64,000 nucleotides of DNA from Cytophagaceae bacterium (lineage in GTDB: Bacteria > Bacteroidota > Bacteroidia > Cytophagales > Spirosomataceae), in assembly GCA_027488335.1 (NCBI GenBank), contig JAIYBU010000085.1:1-64000 (forward strand). The letters are read 5' to 3'. The notes below the pieces were generated by a model. The model was given only the letters and a program-made list of their open reading frames with translations. It ran no database searches and had not been told where the DNA came from. Position 1 is the first letter of the stretch. Each line of letters starts with the position of its first letter. The position numbers and the translations under genes were made by a program. This document shows positions 35,792-44,921 of this stretch, in pieces.

Positions 35792-38152
35792 ATGAAAAAA
35801 CTATTATTGTTGTTATTTAGTCTATTTTTCACGTGGAATCTATCTGCACAAGACAAGTTTACGGTCAGTGGGTACATAAAAGATGCTGCCAATGGCGAAG
35901 GTTTGATTGGTGTTTCGGTTTATGTACAAGAAGTAAAGACAGGTACTCAGACGAATCCGTATGGATTCTATTCTCTAACGCTTCCCAAAGGAACGTATAA
36001 CTTGGTGATGACGTATGTGGGCTTTGAAAAAATCACAAAAAAAGTGGAGCTTTTAAGTCAAGATGTAAAATTAGATGTCGAGTTAAAAGATGACTCGAAG
36101 CTTTTGCAGGAAGTAGTGATTACAACTAAAAAGGCCGACGATAATGTAAAAAGCCTTGAAATGTCGGTCAATAAAGTTGATATAAAAACGATGCAAAAAA
36201 TGCCAGCCTTGCTCGGTGAAGTGGACATTATTAAAAGCATTCAGTTTTTACCCGGAGTTACATCGGTTGGAGAAGGGGCATCAGGTTTTAATGTGCGTGG
36301 TGGCGGAATTGACCAAAATTTAGTTTTGCTCGATGAAGCTCCTGTTTACAATTCTTCTCACCTTTTTGGTTTTTTCTCGGTTTTTAATCCTGATGCCGTA
36401 AAGGATGTAAAACTGATTAAAGGTGGGATTCCTTCACAGTATGGCGGACGTGTTTCTTCTATCTTAGATGTACGAATGAAAGAAGGAAACTCAAAAAAGC
36501 CACAGTTTTCGGGCGGAATTGGTAGCATCTTTTCGAGATTTACATACGAACGTCCTTTTTTGAAAGATAAAGGTTCGTTTATTGTGGCGTTGCGTAGGTC
36601 CTACATTGATATTTTGGCTAAACCATTTTTAAATTCTGATTTGAAAGGAACGAGTTTTTATTTCTATGATTTCACGGCAAAGGCCAATTATCGGGTTAAT
36701 GAAAAAAATACGGTTTTTCTTTCGGGGTATTTTGGGCGTGATACTTTCGGTGCTGACTTTGGCTTTAACTGGGGAAATGCAACTACGAGTTTCAGATGGA
36801 ATCACGTTTTCAACAACAAGCTATTTTTAAATAATACTGTTTTTTATAGCAACTACGATTACGCTCTTCAGTCAGACCTTAAACAGAAAAATGACCAAGA
36901 TGCTTTTCGTTGGAAATCAAATATTATTACATATAGTATAAAGCCCGATTTTACGTATTATCCAAATACCAAAAACACGATTACTTTTGGTGGACAGATG
37001 ACATACTATACTTTTAATCCTGGGCAAGCGGTAGCCATTTCGGGTGGTGTTGAACGACAAATCGGTTTAGCTGATAAGTTTGCGTCAGAAGCGGCCATTT
37101 ATGTTGGAAATGAACAAAAATTGACCTCAAAAATTTCGCTTCAATACGGACTTCGTTATTCGCTCTATAATTATCTCGGTAAAGGAAACGCTTATCAATT
37201 GAGTGCCATAAATAATGATGGAGAACGTAGAAGTATTACTAAAACAACTGAATATAGTTGGGGGAAAAGTATTCAACAATATGGAAACTTTGAGCCTCGA
37301 TTTGCCGCCAACTTTACTCTTGGACAAGATAATTCAATTAAACTGAGTTACAATCGTTTGGCTCAATACATTCACCTTCTTTCAAATACTACGGCATCGT
37401 CTCCGCTTGATGTTTGGACTCCGAGCAGCAATAACATAAAACCTCAGTTGGCCGACCAATATGCTTTGGGATATTTTCATAATTTTAGCGATAACCTTTT
37501 TGAAACTTCGGTCGAGGTTTATTATAAAGACCTTTATAACCAAATTGATTATGTTAGAAACGCCGATTTATTGTTGAACCCAGCCGTTGAAGCAGACTTA
37601 CTTTCGGGGAAAGGTCGGGCCTACGGAGCGGAATTTTATGTAAAGAAAGCGAAGGGAAAGTTTAACGGTTGGGTAAGTTATACATTGGCTCGCACAGAAA
37701 GAAAAATTGAAGGTTTAAATCAAAATAATTGGTTTCCGAGCAGAATTGACAAAACTCATAATTTATCGGTTGTGGCTATTTATGACTTGAATAAACGTTG
37801 GACATTCTCAAGTAATTTTTCATTCAGTACTGGCACGCCTGCGAGCTTCCCGACTAATAAGTTTATTTGGCAGGGTTATGCTCTTCCGCACAATTATTAT
37901 GATACTCGAAATGCCTATCGAATTCCAGCATCGCACCGTCTTGATTTTGCGGCAACTCGTCAAACCAACTATGGTTTCTTTAAGCGTGGTACTGGCGAAT
38001 GGGTTTTCTCGGTGTATAATGTTTACAATCGTCGTAATCCTTTTTCGGTTTTTGTTCGCCAAAATGAAACTGACCCTACTAAAACCGAGGCGGTTCGTTA
38101 TGCGGTTTTCGGTTCGATTATTCCAGCAGTTACTTATAATTTTAAATTCTGA
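35792..38152 (+). CDS. TonB-dependent outer membrane receptor with carboxypeptidase-like N-domain
   Basis: A 786-residue outer membrane transporter with signal peptide MKKLLLLLFSLFFTWNLSAQ. Residues 22-105 form the CarboxypepD_reg-like domain (FTVSGYIKDAANGEGLIGVS, LPKGTYNLVMTYVGFEK). The plug follows (LGEVDIIKSIQFLPGVTSVG, GFNVRGGGIDQNLVLLDEAP), then a beta barrel ending in the aromatic terminus YNFKF. Length and domain order fit the receptor class that pairs with DUF4249 lipoproteins rather than SusC. The substrate is not known. The partner lipoprotein gene follows after a REP-like palindrome, so the two likely form one transport unit. Confidence 0.9.
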   Translation: MKKLLLLLFSLFFTWNLSAQDKFTVSGYIKDAANGEGLIGVSVYVQEVKTGTQTNPYGFYSLTLPKGTYNLVMTYVGFEKITKKVELLSQDVKLDVELKDDSKLLQEVVITTKKADDNVKSLEMSVNKVDIKTMQKMPALLGEVDIIKSIQFLPGVTSVGEGASGFNVRGGGIDQNLVLLDEAPVYNSSHLFGFFSVFNPDAVKDVKLIKGGIPSQYGGRVSSILDVRMKEGNSKKPQFSGGIGSIFSRFTYERPFLKDKGSFIVALRRSYIDILAKPFLNSDLKGTSFYFYDFTAKANYRVNEKNTVFLSGYFGRDTFGADFGFNWGNATTSFRWNHVFNNKLFLNNTVFYSNYDYALQSDLKQKNDQDAFRWKSNIITYSIKPDFTYYPNTKNTITFGGQMTYYTFNPGQAVAISGGVERQIGLADKFASEAAIYVGNEQKLTSKISLQYGLRYSLYNYLGKGNAYQLSAINNDGERRSITKTTEYSWGKSIQQYGNFEPRFAANFTLGQDNSIKLSYNRLAQYIHLLSNTTASSPLDVWTPSSNNIKPQLADQYALGYFHNFSDNLFETSVEVYYKDLYNQIDYVRNADLLLNPAVEADLLSGKGRAYGAEFYVKKAKGKFNGWVSYTLARTERKIEGLNQNNWFPSRIDKTHNLSVVAIYDLNKRWTFSSNFSFSTGTPASFPTNKFIWQGYALPHNYYDTRNAYRIPASHRLDFAATRQTNYGFFKRGTGEWVFSVYNVYNRRNPFSVFVRQNETDPTKTEAVRYAVFGSIIPAVTYNFKF

Positions 38153-38197
38153 CCTCGACTACGCTCGGTCACCGTTGGTATCTGAGCGAAGTCGAAG
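38153..38197. repeat. REP-like palindrome between receptor and lipoprotein genes
   Basis: CCTCGACTACGCTCGG and CTGAGCGAAGTCGAAG form an imperfect 15-16 base stem. Palindromes built on CTTCGAC and GAGCG are a common dispersed intergenic repeat in Bacteroidota. It lies directly after the receptor stop codon and could set the ratio of receptor to lipoprotein mRNA. Confidence 0.7.
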
Positions 38198-38213
38198 ATA
38201 AACTAAGTTAAAA

Positions 38214-39116
38214 ATGAAAAATATTCGCATTTTATTTTCTATATACTTTTTATCCGTATTTTTATTTTCTTGTACGGATGTGATTGATATTAATGTGAAG
38301 GAAGGTGTATCACAACTTTCAGTAGATGCACTTGTCAATAACAAGCCTGAAACACAAACCATCAAATTAACCTTAACTCAAGGATACTTTGATAATTCAG
38401 CCATCAAACCTGCTCTTGGAGCTTCGGTTTTTGTGTTTGACCAAGATAGTGTTGCTTATGAATTTAAGGATTTAAAAAATGATGGAGTTTATACCTACGA
38501 TGCTAAAACTAAGCCTTTGAATAAAATAGGAAAGCAATATGCTTTGTATGTAAAATATGGTAATGATGAATTTATTTCAGTCTCAAAGCTTAACAGAGTT
38601 CCAAAGATTGATTCTGTGAATTATGCAGTCGAAAAGCTACCTATCAAACCTGATAATGGTCCACAGGAAGGTTTTCTTCCACAATTTTATGCCAAAGATT
38701 TTGAAGGCGAAGGAGATTGCTATTGGGTTAAAGCGGCAAAGAATAATAAGTATTTTTCAAAGGCTACCGAAATTCAGGTAGCTTATGATGCTGGATTTAG
38801 TCCAGGCTCAAAAACAGATGGTCTTTTGTTTATTTTGCCGATTCGAACATCTGTCGCCCGAGAATTATATTCTGATAAAGATACTTTGAAAGTAGACCTT
38901 TATTCGATAACTCAAGAACAGTTTTACTACTTGCAGTTTGTTCAGCAGGTTTCGCAAGATGGTAGTTTATTTTCTACGCCATTGGCAAATATTCCTACCA
39001 ATATTATCAATCGAAATTCAAATTCTACAAAAAAGGCTGTTGGATTTTTTGGTATTTCGGCAGTAAGTTCGATAGAAGCAATTATTGATAAAAATAAGGC
39101 GAAACCTAAGAAATAG
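38214..39116 (+). CDS. DUF4249 outer membrane lipoprotein
   Basis: A 300-residue lipoprotein whose signal ends in a lipobox (SVFLFSC-T). The DUF4249 family start VSQLSVDALVNNKPETQTIK, followed by PALGASVFVFDQDSVAYEF, identifies it. Family members occur next to TonB-dependent receptors of this type and are thought to form a surface-exposed lid or substrate-binding partner, as SusD does for SusC; that comparison is inference. It is complete and shares the transcript with the receptor upstream (61-base gap). Confidence 0.87.
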   Translation: MKNIRILFSIYFLSVFLFSCTDVIDINVKEGVSQLSVDALVNNKPETQTIKLTLTQGYFDNSAIKPALGASVFVFDQDSVAYEFKDLKNDGVYTYDAKTKPLNKIGKQYALYVKYGNDEFISVSKLNRVPKIDSVNYAVEKLPIKPDNGPQEGFLPQFYAKDFEGEGDCYWVKAAKNNKYFSKATEIQVAYDAGFSPGSKTDGLLFILPIRTSVARELYSDKDTLKVDLYSITQEQFYYLQFVQQVSQDGSLFSTPLANIPTNIINRNSNSTKKAVGFFGISAVSSIEAIIDKNKAKPKK

Positions 39117-39181
39117 TAACAAAGTTTCAGAGGAACAAAGGAACATAGTGCGATTGTTCTATATTTTTATTACTAAAAAAA

Positions 39182-40159
39182 TTAAAACAAATTCTTCCAA
39201 GTGCCTTTTATGTAGTTATATTTTAAGGTACTTGGAAGTGCTTTCCAAAAGTATTTATTAATTTCTACCGAAAAAGATGGTTGCATGTAGCAGTTAATTA
39301 CACAACCTTCACATTCTTTCAATTTCCCTTCTAAAGCCACAATTTCTTGCACTTCTTCTGATTCGTATAAATCAAATAAGTTTCCCTTTATTTCAAAGTC
39401 TTTTGTTCCGAGGTGATAACAGGGCAGTACCAATTTGTTTTCTGGGGAAATAACTATTGTTGTTGAAGCAGCTCGACAGACAGGGTTTTCAACACTATTT
39501 CCGCCGTTTTTCCGCAGGTCAACAAATGCTTCATTCAGATAAACATTTTTTTGTTTTCCCCACCACAAAAGTTTTTGTAAACTCGCTTCCGAAAGGTTTT
39601 CCCCAGTTTCCACTGTATTATAGTTAAAAACTGGATTAAGAATTAAGACCAAATCGTTGGGTTGCGTAATTTCATTCCATACACGTTCTATCTTATCCAC
39701 ATTTTGTTCAAATACTGTAAATAGAATATCTGGTCGTTCTTTATTATTTTTCGCTATTTGTATAGAATCAAGTATTTTATCAAAACACTTCACCCCTCTC
39801 GATAAATTATGTTCTTCCTCATCAGGTGAATCCAACGAGAAATGAAGCATGTCAATTTTGTCCTTTAAGCGGTCGGCATATTTAGGGTAAAGCAAACAGT
39901 TGGTTGTTACTGTAGTTATGAATCCAGCTTTTTTTGCTTCTTCTAAAAGTACATCTAATTTTCGGTGTAGTAGTGGTTCACCTCCTGTGAAATCAATGAC
40001 TTTGACTCCGAGTTTTTTTAGGTCTTTGAGGTTTTCTCTGAAATTTTCGAGGGTAATATAAGGTGAAGGTTTTTCCCAAATATCACAAAAACTACAGGTA
40101 GCATTGCAGCGATAGGTTACGTAGTAGTTACACAAAACTGGGTGTTTGATTAGCCTCAT
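39182..40159 (-). CDS. radical SAM protein with C-terminal cysteine cluster
   Basis: A 325-residue iron-sulfur enzyme. The [4Fe-4S]-SAM motif C-x3-C-x2-C is at C18, C22 and C25 (YRCNATCSFCDIWEK), followed by the SAM-binding DFTGGEPLLHRKL. The C-terminal part has further cysteines (PVCRAAS, VLPCYHLG, CEGCVINCYM) in a SPASM/twitch-like arrangement that could bind an auxiliary cluster, as in peptide-modifying maturases and heme or lipid enzymes. No small peptide substrate gene is visible next to it, and the reaction is unknown. It lies 95 bases downstream of accD on the same strand. The frame opens with MRLIKHPVLCNYYVTYRC, so the start is secure. Confidence 0.8.
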   Translation of the reverse strand: MRLIKHPVLCNYYVTYRCNATCSFCDIWEKPSPYITLENFRENLKDLKKLGVKVIDFTGGEPLLHRKLDVLLEEAKKAGFITTVTTNCLLYPKYADRLKDKIDMLHFSLDSPDEEEHNLSRGVKCFDKILDSIQIAKNNKERPDILFTVFEQNVDKIERVWNEITQPNDLVLILNPVFNYNTVETGENLSEASLQKLLWWGKQKNVYLNEAFVDLRKNGGNSVENPVCRAASTTIVISPENKLVLPCYHLGTKDFEIKGNLFDLYESEEVQEIVALEGKLKECEGCVINCYMQPSFSVEINKYFWKALPSTLKYNYIKGTWKNLF

Positions 40160-40254
40160 TTTTTGAGAGTTTAGACAAAAGACAAGAGAATAAAGATTTT
40201 TAGTTTTTGAAGAAAACTTATCTCATGTCTCTTGTCTAAAATCTTTTATCTACT

Positions 40255-41097
40255 TTATTGTAGCATTTTCAATAAACTTGCGAGTTTATCTTTTAAGTCT
40301 TTTCTATCAACAATAAAATCAAGGAAACCATGTTCTAAAACAAATTCAGCAGTTTGAAAACCTTTTGGTAATTCTTTACCGATTGTTTCTTTGATTACAC
40401 GTGGCCCAGCAAAACCAATAAGTGCTTCAGGCTCTGAAATATTAAAATCACCGAGCATGGCGTAAGAAGCCGTAACACCACCTGTTGTTGGGTCAGTCAA
40501 TAATGATATGTACGGAAGACCCGCTTCTGATAGTTGAGCCAAACGAGCTGAGGTTTTTGCCATTTGCATTAATGAAAAACCTGCTTCCATCATTCTCGCA
40601 CCACCCGATTTTGAAATCATCAAAAATGGCATTTTGTGCTTGAGTGCGTAATCAATTCCACGGGCAATTTTTTCTCCTACAACTGACCCCATTGAACCAC
40701 CAATGAAGCTAAAATCCATACACGTAATAACGATGTCGAGTTCATCCATTTTACCGTAGGCTGTTCGAGCGGCATCTTTTAAACCTGATTTTTTTTCAGT
40801 TGCTCGAACTCTATCAACGTAAGATTTTGTATCGGTAAATTTTAGTGGGTCGCCTGAACGGAGGTTTTCGTCGAGTTCGGTGTATTCACCTTCATCAAAC
40901 AAAATTTGAAAATATGCTTCTGAGCCAATTTTCTCGTGGTAGTTGCAATGGATACACGTAAAGGCATTGAGTTTATGCTCTCGGGTGTGCATCGCTTTCT
41001 TGCAATTTGGACATTGATACCAAAGCCCATCGGGGGCTTCACGCTTCATCTCCGTCGGAGTTTGTATTCCTTTATCTGTTCTCTTAAACCAAGACAT
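40255..41097 (-). CDS. accD: acetyl-CoA carboxylase carboxyltransferase subunit beta
   Basis: Beta subunit of the carboxyltransferase that makes malonyl-CoA, the first committed step of fatty acid synthesis; its alpha partner accA is elsewhere. The N-terminal zinc ribbon has four cysteines ([11 protein letters not shown] and [11 protein letters not shown]). The crotonase-like core includes [38 protein letters not shown] and [19 protein letters not shown]. 280 residues is typical. A TACCTTTG promoter box is at 41123-41130. Cytoplasmic. Confidence 0.95.
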   Translation of the reverse strand: MSWFKRTDKGIQTPTEMKREAPDGLWYQCPNCKKAMHTREHKLNAFTCIHCNYHEKIGSEAYFQILFDEGEYTELDENLRSGDPLKFTDTKSYVDRVRATEKKSGLKDAARTAYGKMDELDIVITCMDFSFIGGSMGSVVGEKIARGIDYALKHKMPFLMISKSGGARMMEAGFSLMQMAKTSARLAQLSEAGLPYISLLTDPTTGGVTASYAMLGDFNISEPEALIGFAGPRVIKETIGKELPKGFQTAEFVLEHGFLDFIVDRKDLKDKLASLLKMLQ

Positions 41098-41122
41098 AGT
41101 AGGTTATCATATTTTGAGGGGA

Positions 41123-41130
41123 CAAAGGTA
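41123..41130 (-). promoter_or_regulatory. -7 promoter box before accD
   Basis: TACCTTTG on the minus strand is an exact TAnnTTTG match 25 bases before the accD ATG. The -33 element is not evident. Confidence 0.5.
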
Positions 41131-41194
41131 ATTAAACTTGGCCGTTGATTTATTCAGTTTTCATCAAAATTTTATTTTACTGTTAGTATAAATC

Positions 41195-41225
41195 AGAAAG
41201 GCTTCGTTTAAAACGAAGCCTTTCT
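41195..41225 (-). terminator. terminator after the metallopeptidase-MORN gene
   Basis: A 15-base perfect stem (AGAAAGGCTTCGTTT/AAACGAAGCCTTTCT) with a 1-base central loop. It ends 9 bases past the stop codon and could also act for the opposite strand. Confidence 0.8.
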
Positions 41226-41234
41226 TTAATCTAT

Positions 41235-42494
41235 TTATCTGATTTTCTTATCGGGTATATACCCTTTTTTTTCTATATCATTGACAAAAAATGTATCTTC
41301 TCTCCTACCATCTGGGTAGATTCTCATGGCTTTTCCATGTTTTATATTGTTTTCCACACGAACGACCAATCTGATGTTATTATTGAAAATGAAATAACCT
41401 TTATCATCATTCATAAAGCCATTTTTGTACTTACCCACATACTTATCCCCATTTTTGTAGAAAAACGAACCATTACCTTCATACTTACCATTTTTGAAGT
41501 TTCCTACATACTTTTTCTCACCATCAGCATAGAATTCTACACCTCTTCCATCCCGTTTTCCGTTTCTCCACTCTCCTTCGTACTTTTCTTCTGTTTTAGG
41601 ATTTATCATTTTTCCAAAACCATCACTACAATCTCCTTCAAAACATCCACCTTTTTTCACAACTTCATTATTGTTTTCCACATTTGTTGTGTTAGTTGCA
41701 ATAATATCTGGCCTTTTACTTGATACATCCGAATTGCCCACTGAGTTATCCACTTTATCCACATTTTCTTGATTATTTGTTGGTTGTGGGTCAGTTCGAG
41801 GTGGTTGCTGTGGAGGACTTTGTGGCTGCGGAGCTTGTTGCGTTGGCTGAGACTTTGGCTGAGTAACTACACTTCCATCGCTTTTCTTGATATTTGGGTA
41901 AAGCTCTTGGGCATTATCATAACCCTTTTTTATGGCTGCTAAGCGTTTGGGCCTTGCAGGGTGAGTTCCGCCATCATAATCGGATGTTAGTTTGTTTATG
42001 GCTGCTTGTGCATCTTTTAGTGAAGCTCCCATTTGGTACATAACAAAGCCTGAAAATTCATCAGCTTCGAGTTCTTTGGCTGGGTCGCTGCCTCCTTCTA
42101 TGATTGTATGGCCTTGCAAGTGATGTCCGATTTCATGGGCTAAGATACTCAATGCTCCCCAATCTGATTTTGATAAATCATTGGCTTTTTTCATGAATGA
42201 ACCATCGTAAACTATCAATCGAGTTTGCCCTTGAATGGCCGCAAAACAGTTATCAGTATTTGGGCATTCCATGACGTAGAAGTTTCTTTTTAGTCCGCTT
42301 CTTCTTACAATTTCGTCAACGGCTTTTTCGGCTACTTCTTTTGAGCGAAAACTGAATTGACTACAAAATGCTCTTTCATTTATTTTTTGTCCGTAGTAGT
42401 TATATCCAAAAGATTTTACTCTTTCTTCTTGTGCATTAGCTAATAATACAAATGTGGATAACAATGTGGATAATGTGCATAACTTGAATTTCAT
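41235..42494 (-). CDS. exported HExxH metallopeptidase fused to MORN repeats
   Basis: A 419-residue exported protein (signal peptide ending LLANAQ near residue 22). Residues about 30-195 form a zinc peptidase domain: H120-E-I-G-H124 in LSILAHEIGHHLQGH and the downstream ELEADEFSGF that supplies the glutamate ligand, as in M48-like gluzincins. A Pro/Gln-rich linker (about 210-245) and an Asn-rich stretch lead to three or four MORN repeats (YEGEWRNGKRDGRG, YVGNFKNGKYEGNG, YVGKYKNGFMNDD) up to the C-terminus. The substrate is unknown. It is followed by accD on the same strand (138-base gap) and preceded by the TPR gene. Its signal-peptide codons contain three DnaA-box sequences, noted separately. 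Confidence 0.78.
   Translation of the reverse strand: MKFKLCTLSTLLSTFVLLANAQEERVKSFGYNYYGQKINERAFCSQFSFRSKEVAEKAVDEIVRRSGLKRNFYVMECPNTDNCFAAIQGQTRLIVYDGSFMKKANDLSKSDWGALSILAHEIGHHLQGHTIIEGGSDPAKELEADEFSGFVMYQMGASLKDAQAAINKLTSDYDGGTHPARPKRLAAIKKGYDNAQELYPNIKKSDGSVVTQPKSQPTQQAPQPQSPPQQPPRTDPQPTNNQENVDKVDNSVGNSDVSSKRPDIIATNTTNVENNNEVVKKGGCFEGDCSDGFGKMINPKTEEKYEGEWRNGKRDGRGVEFYADGEKKYVGNFKNGKYEGNGSFFYKNGDKYVGKYKNGFMNDDKGYFIFNNNIRLVVRVENNIKHGKAMRIYPDGRREDTFFVNDIEKKGYIPDKKIR
41746..41763 (+). promoter_or_regulatory. two abutting DnaA-box sequences inside the peptidase gene
   Basis: TTATCCACT and TTATCCACA (consensus TTATCCACA) directly abut. They lie in the Asn-rich linker codons, so chance is possible. 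Confidence 0.3.
42453..42482 (-). promoter_or_regulatory. three tandem DnaA-box sequences in signal-peptide codons
   Basis: On the minus strand TTATGCACA, TTATCCACA and TTATCCACA occur in a row within 30 bases (starts at 42482, 42473 and 42461); two match the consensus DnaA box exactly. They overlap codons for the signal peptide of the metallopeptidase-MORN gene. Confidence 0.4.
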
Positions 42495-42585
42495 GGGGTG
42501 AAAGTTTGTAAGTGATTATTTTAGATAAACGAGGAAAAGTAGTTTCAATGGCTATCTAAGGGGTTTATGAAGACTCTTTTAACAA

Positions 42586-42618
42586 AAACGCCCCAAAGCA
42601 GAAAGTTTTGAGGCGTTT
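42586..42618 (-). terminator. terminator after the TPR gene
   Basis: AAACGCCCCAAA pairs with TTTGAGGCGTTT (one mismatch) around a 9-base loop, with T residues on the minus-strand 3' side. Confidence 0.7.
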
Positions 42619-42641
42619 CAATAATATAAATGTAAAAAGGC

Positions 42642-44444
42642 TTAATTTATTGTATCGCCTCTTAAATATCTGAATCTTTTACGGGCTTCCGCTCCGAAGA
42701 TTGAACCTGGAAATTTTTGGAGAATTTCTCGGTATAATTCCATCGCTTTATCCTTTTGCTGAAAGTTTTCTTCGTAAATCTTTGCTTGCAAAAATAAGGC
42801 ATCATCGGCCAGAATATCGAAGTTATAATTTTTACGAAGTAGCTCTAAATCTTCTAATGCTTTTTCCGGCTTATTGATTTTGAGATTGGTATTTGCCCGT
42901 AACCATAAAATGTCATCCGCCAACGAATGAGATTTATACTTTTCAAAAATTTGGTCGAGTGCTGCCATTGCTTCTGAATTTCTGTTTTGGAAAAGTAGCA
43001 AATCGACTTTGGCATATTCTTTCATGGCAACTTCTGAAGTATCAAGTCCAATATTATCTTGAATCAATAAACTTAACTGCATGGCATCGTTGGCGATTTC
43101 ACGAGTAGTGGCTTTTTTCAAAATATCCAATACATCTTTTGCTAAATCAAATTCTCCGTTGTAGTAATGTAACTTTGCATTTTTGAGTTTTGCTTCTTGT
43201 CCGAGAAAATCTTCTTTCTGAGATTTTTCAACTTGTGAATAAAGTAATGTTGCTTCCCACGGCTCGTTTTTCAGTATATAAATATCACCTAAATCTAATT
43301 TACATTTATCTCTGAAAGTGTTATCAGAACCAGCAATCATGATGGCGGTTTCGAGAACAGAAATTGCCGTATCTCTTTCGTTGAGATAAAAAGCGTAGAG
43401 TTGAGCGGTATTTCTAAGAGCCTCCATTGTTTTTATATTTCGGCCTAAATCAGAAAATAAACCTTGATAGTCTTTTATCAACGAACGAATGTCAGCAATG
43501 CTCACAGGATAAGTTGTCTTTACGACTTCTTCTTTGCAGAATAAAGCATTTCGTCGGGCGTAGGCATAGTACTGTCCTTGTGGATATTCTTTCATCACAT
43601 ATTCATACATCTGAATGGCACTTTTGTAGTCTTTGTTTACCAAGGCTGTTTGGGCTAATTCAAAAACACGCTGTCCGTCTTGTCTTAAACGTCGGTCTAA
43701 TGCTCTTGTTTGAATAAAAGCCTTCGTAAACTCTTTCTGTTGGATTAAATGCCAAATTAGGATGTCAGTGTAGTACTGCTCAGTCGGGAACTTCTGTACC
43801 TTGCTGTAAAGGGCTTTTTCGAGCATATCTACTTCGGCTTCCGTTTTCAGATTATCTTGAAACGTAGCTTTTACATACTCTTGATTTCCTTCCAGCAAAC
43901 CATATTTTAGCATTTCTTCAATCATCGGTTCTTTTTGACCGTTGTAAAGAAATGCTCTGGCCATCAAGATTGCGTACTTGTTTTCGTCCTTTGCAATTTC
44001 ACGCCCTTTTTTCAATAACTGAATGACGAGTTCGGTTTTTGAATTTCGGTATAGCAAATCTTGGAGTTCGTAGATTGAGCCTTCGCTTCTTGCTGCAAGG
44101 TCAATCAAGTTCTCCATTTCTTTTTGGGCTTCCTCAAACTTCCCTGTCATTTCGAGCAAGCTCGTATAATCCGAGCGAAAGACTATTCCAGTTAGGTCAT
44201 TACTTTTTATCTGACGTTTCAAATATTTTTCAGCATCATCAAAATTTTTCAGCTTAAACAAACACTGAATATAATTTTGATGAATCAACCGAATGTTGTT
44301 TTTATCCTTCGCTATTTTTTGGAAAATATCTTTAGCCTTTTCGTACTCTCCTTGTTTAAAGTATTCATTTGCCAATTCAATGTCTTGACCTTTAGCCATG
44401 ATTTGAATTCCAAAAAATAGAATTATCAATAAATACCGTTTCAT
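42642..44444 (-). CDS. exported TPR-repeat protein
   Basis: A 600-residue protein with signal peptide MKRYLLIILFFGIQIMAKGQ and TPR-like helical repeats along its whole length, for example ELANEYFKQGEYEKAKDIFQ, then LDLGDIYILKNEPWEATLLY and LRANTNLKINKPEKALEDLE. The C-terminus (IYEENFQQKDKAMELYREIL, QKFPGSIFGAEARKRFRYLR) resembles the tetratricopeptide domains of BamD/YbgF-like envelope proteins. No enzyme domain is present. It is most likely a periplasmic scaffold; a partner is not identifiable. It lies upstream of the metallopeptidase gene on the same strand, with a terminator between. Confidence 0.75.
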   Translation of the reverse strand: MKRYLLIILFFGIQIMAKGQDIELANEYFKQGEYEKAKDIFQKIAKDKNNIRLIHQNYIQCLFKLKNFDDAEKYLKRQIKSNDLTGIVFRSDYTSLLEMTGKFEEAQKEMENLIDLAARSEGSIYELQDLLYRNSKTELVIQLLKKGREIAKDENKYAILMARAFLYNGQKEPMIEEMLKYGLLEGNQEYVKATFQDNLKTEAEVDMLEKALYSKVQKFPTEQYYTDILIWHLIQQKEFTKAFIQTRALDRRLRQDGQRVFELAQTALVNKDYKSAIQMYEYVMKEYPQGQYYAYARRNALFCKEEVVKTTYPVSIADIRSLIKDYQGLFSDLGRNIKTMEALRNTAQLYAFYLNERDTAISVLETAIMIAGSDNTFRDKCKLDLGDIYILKNEPWEATLLYSQVEKSQKEDFLGQEAKLKNAKLHYYNGEFDLAKDVLDILKKATTREIANDAMQLSLLIQDNIGLDTSEVAMKEYAKVDLLLFQNRNSEAMAALDQIFEKYKSHSLADDILWLRANTNLKINKPEKALEDLELLRKNYNFDILADDALFLQAKIYEENFQQKDKAMELYREILQKFPGSIFGAEARKRFRYLRGDTIN

Positions 44445-44921
44445 AGTTTCCTAAAAAAAAGAAATAAAATATATTTTTAAATTACTGTTTTAAGTTATTA
44501 CTGCTGTGGATATGTGAATAAACTTTGTTTGTTGACAACACTTTAAATGTGCTTGTATATAATTAATAGCTTTGTCCACAGCTTTATTACTTTAATTAAC
44601 ACTTATATTATTGATTATCAATTCTAATACCATTTATTGACAATGCCCTTAAATATTTTTTGTTTATTATTATATTTCATTTCCACATAGTGTGTCCACG
44701 TTAATCAACATGATGTGAATTGAGGATAAACCATGAGTTTTATTCGTTTTCCACTTCTTTTGATTTCTGTCCACGGTTTATAATAATTACCCACAACGCT
44801 TTCAACGACTCAATTCACATTATTGGTATTCAATCCACATCTTTGTCCACAAAATTTCTTGGATATTTTTTATTTTGAATTGACCTTTTCAGTTCTTCGC
44901 GAAATTATATTGATTATATTC
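44445..44921. other. AT-rich gap with DnaA-box-like sites (candidate origin)
   Basis: A 477-base gene-free region. It has single-mismatch versions of the DnaA box TTATCCACA at 44505-44513 (reverse strand), 44572-44580, 44787-44795 and 44843-44851, and weaker TCCAC copies at about 44680, 44695, 44769 and 44831. Very AT-rich stretches suited to unwinding lie at 44461-44495 and 44641-44680. No RNA gene or terminator is evident. With parS-like sites 4 kb away this may be oriC, but both flanking genes are on the minus strand and no initiator gene is present, so this is only a candidate. Confidence 0.4.

Noticed and set aside
41337-41723. Plus-strand frame of 128 codons opposite the MORN repeats
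   Set aside because: Shadow of the minus-strand gene, made of hydrophobic low-complexity codons; no evidence of a product.
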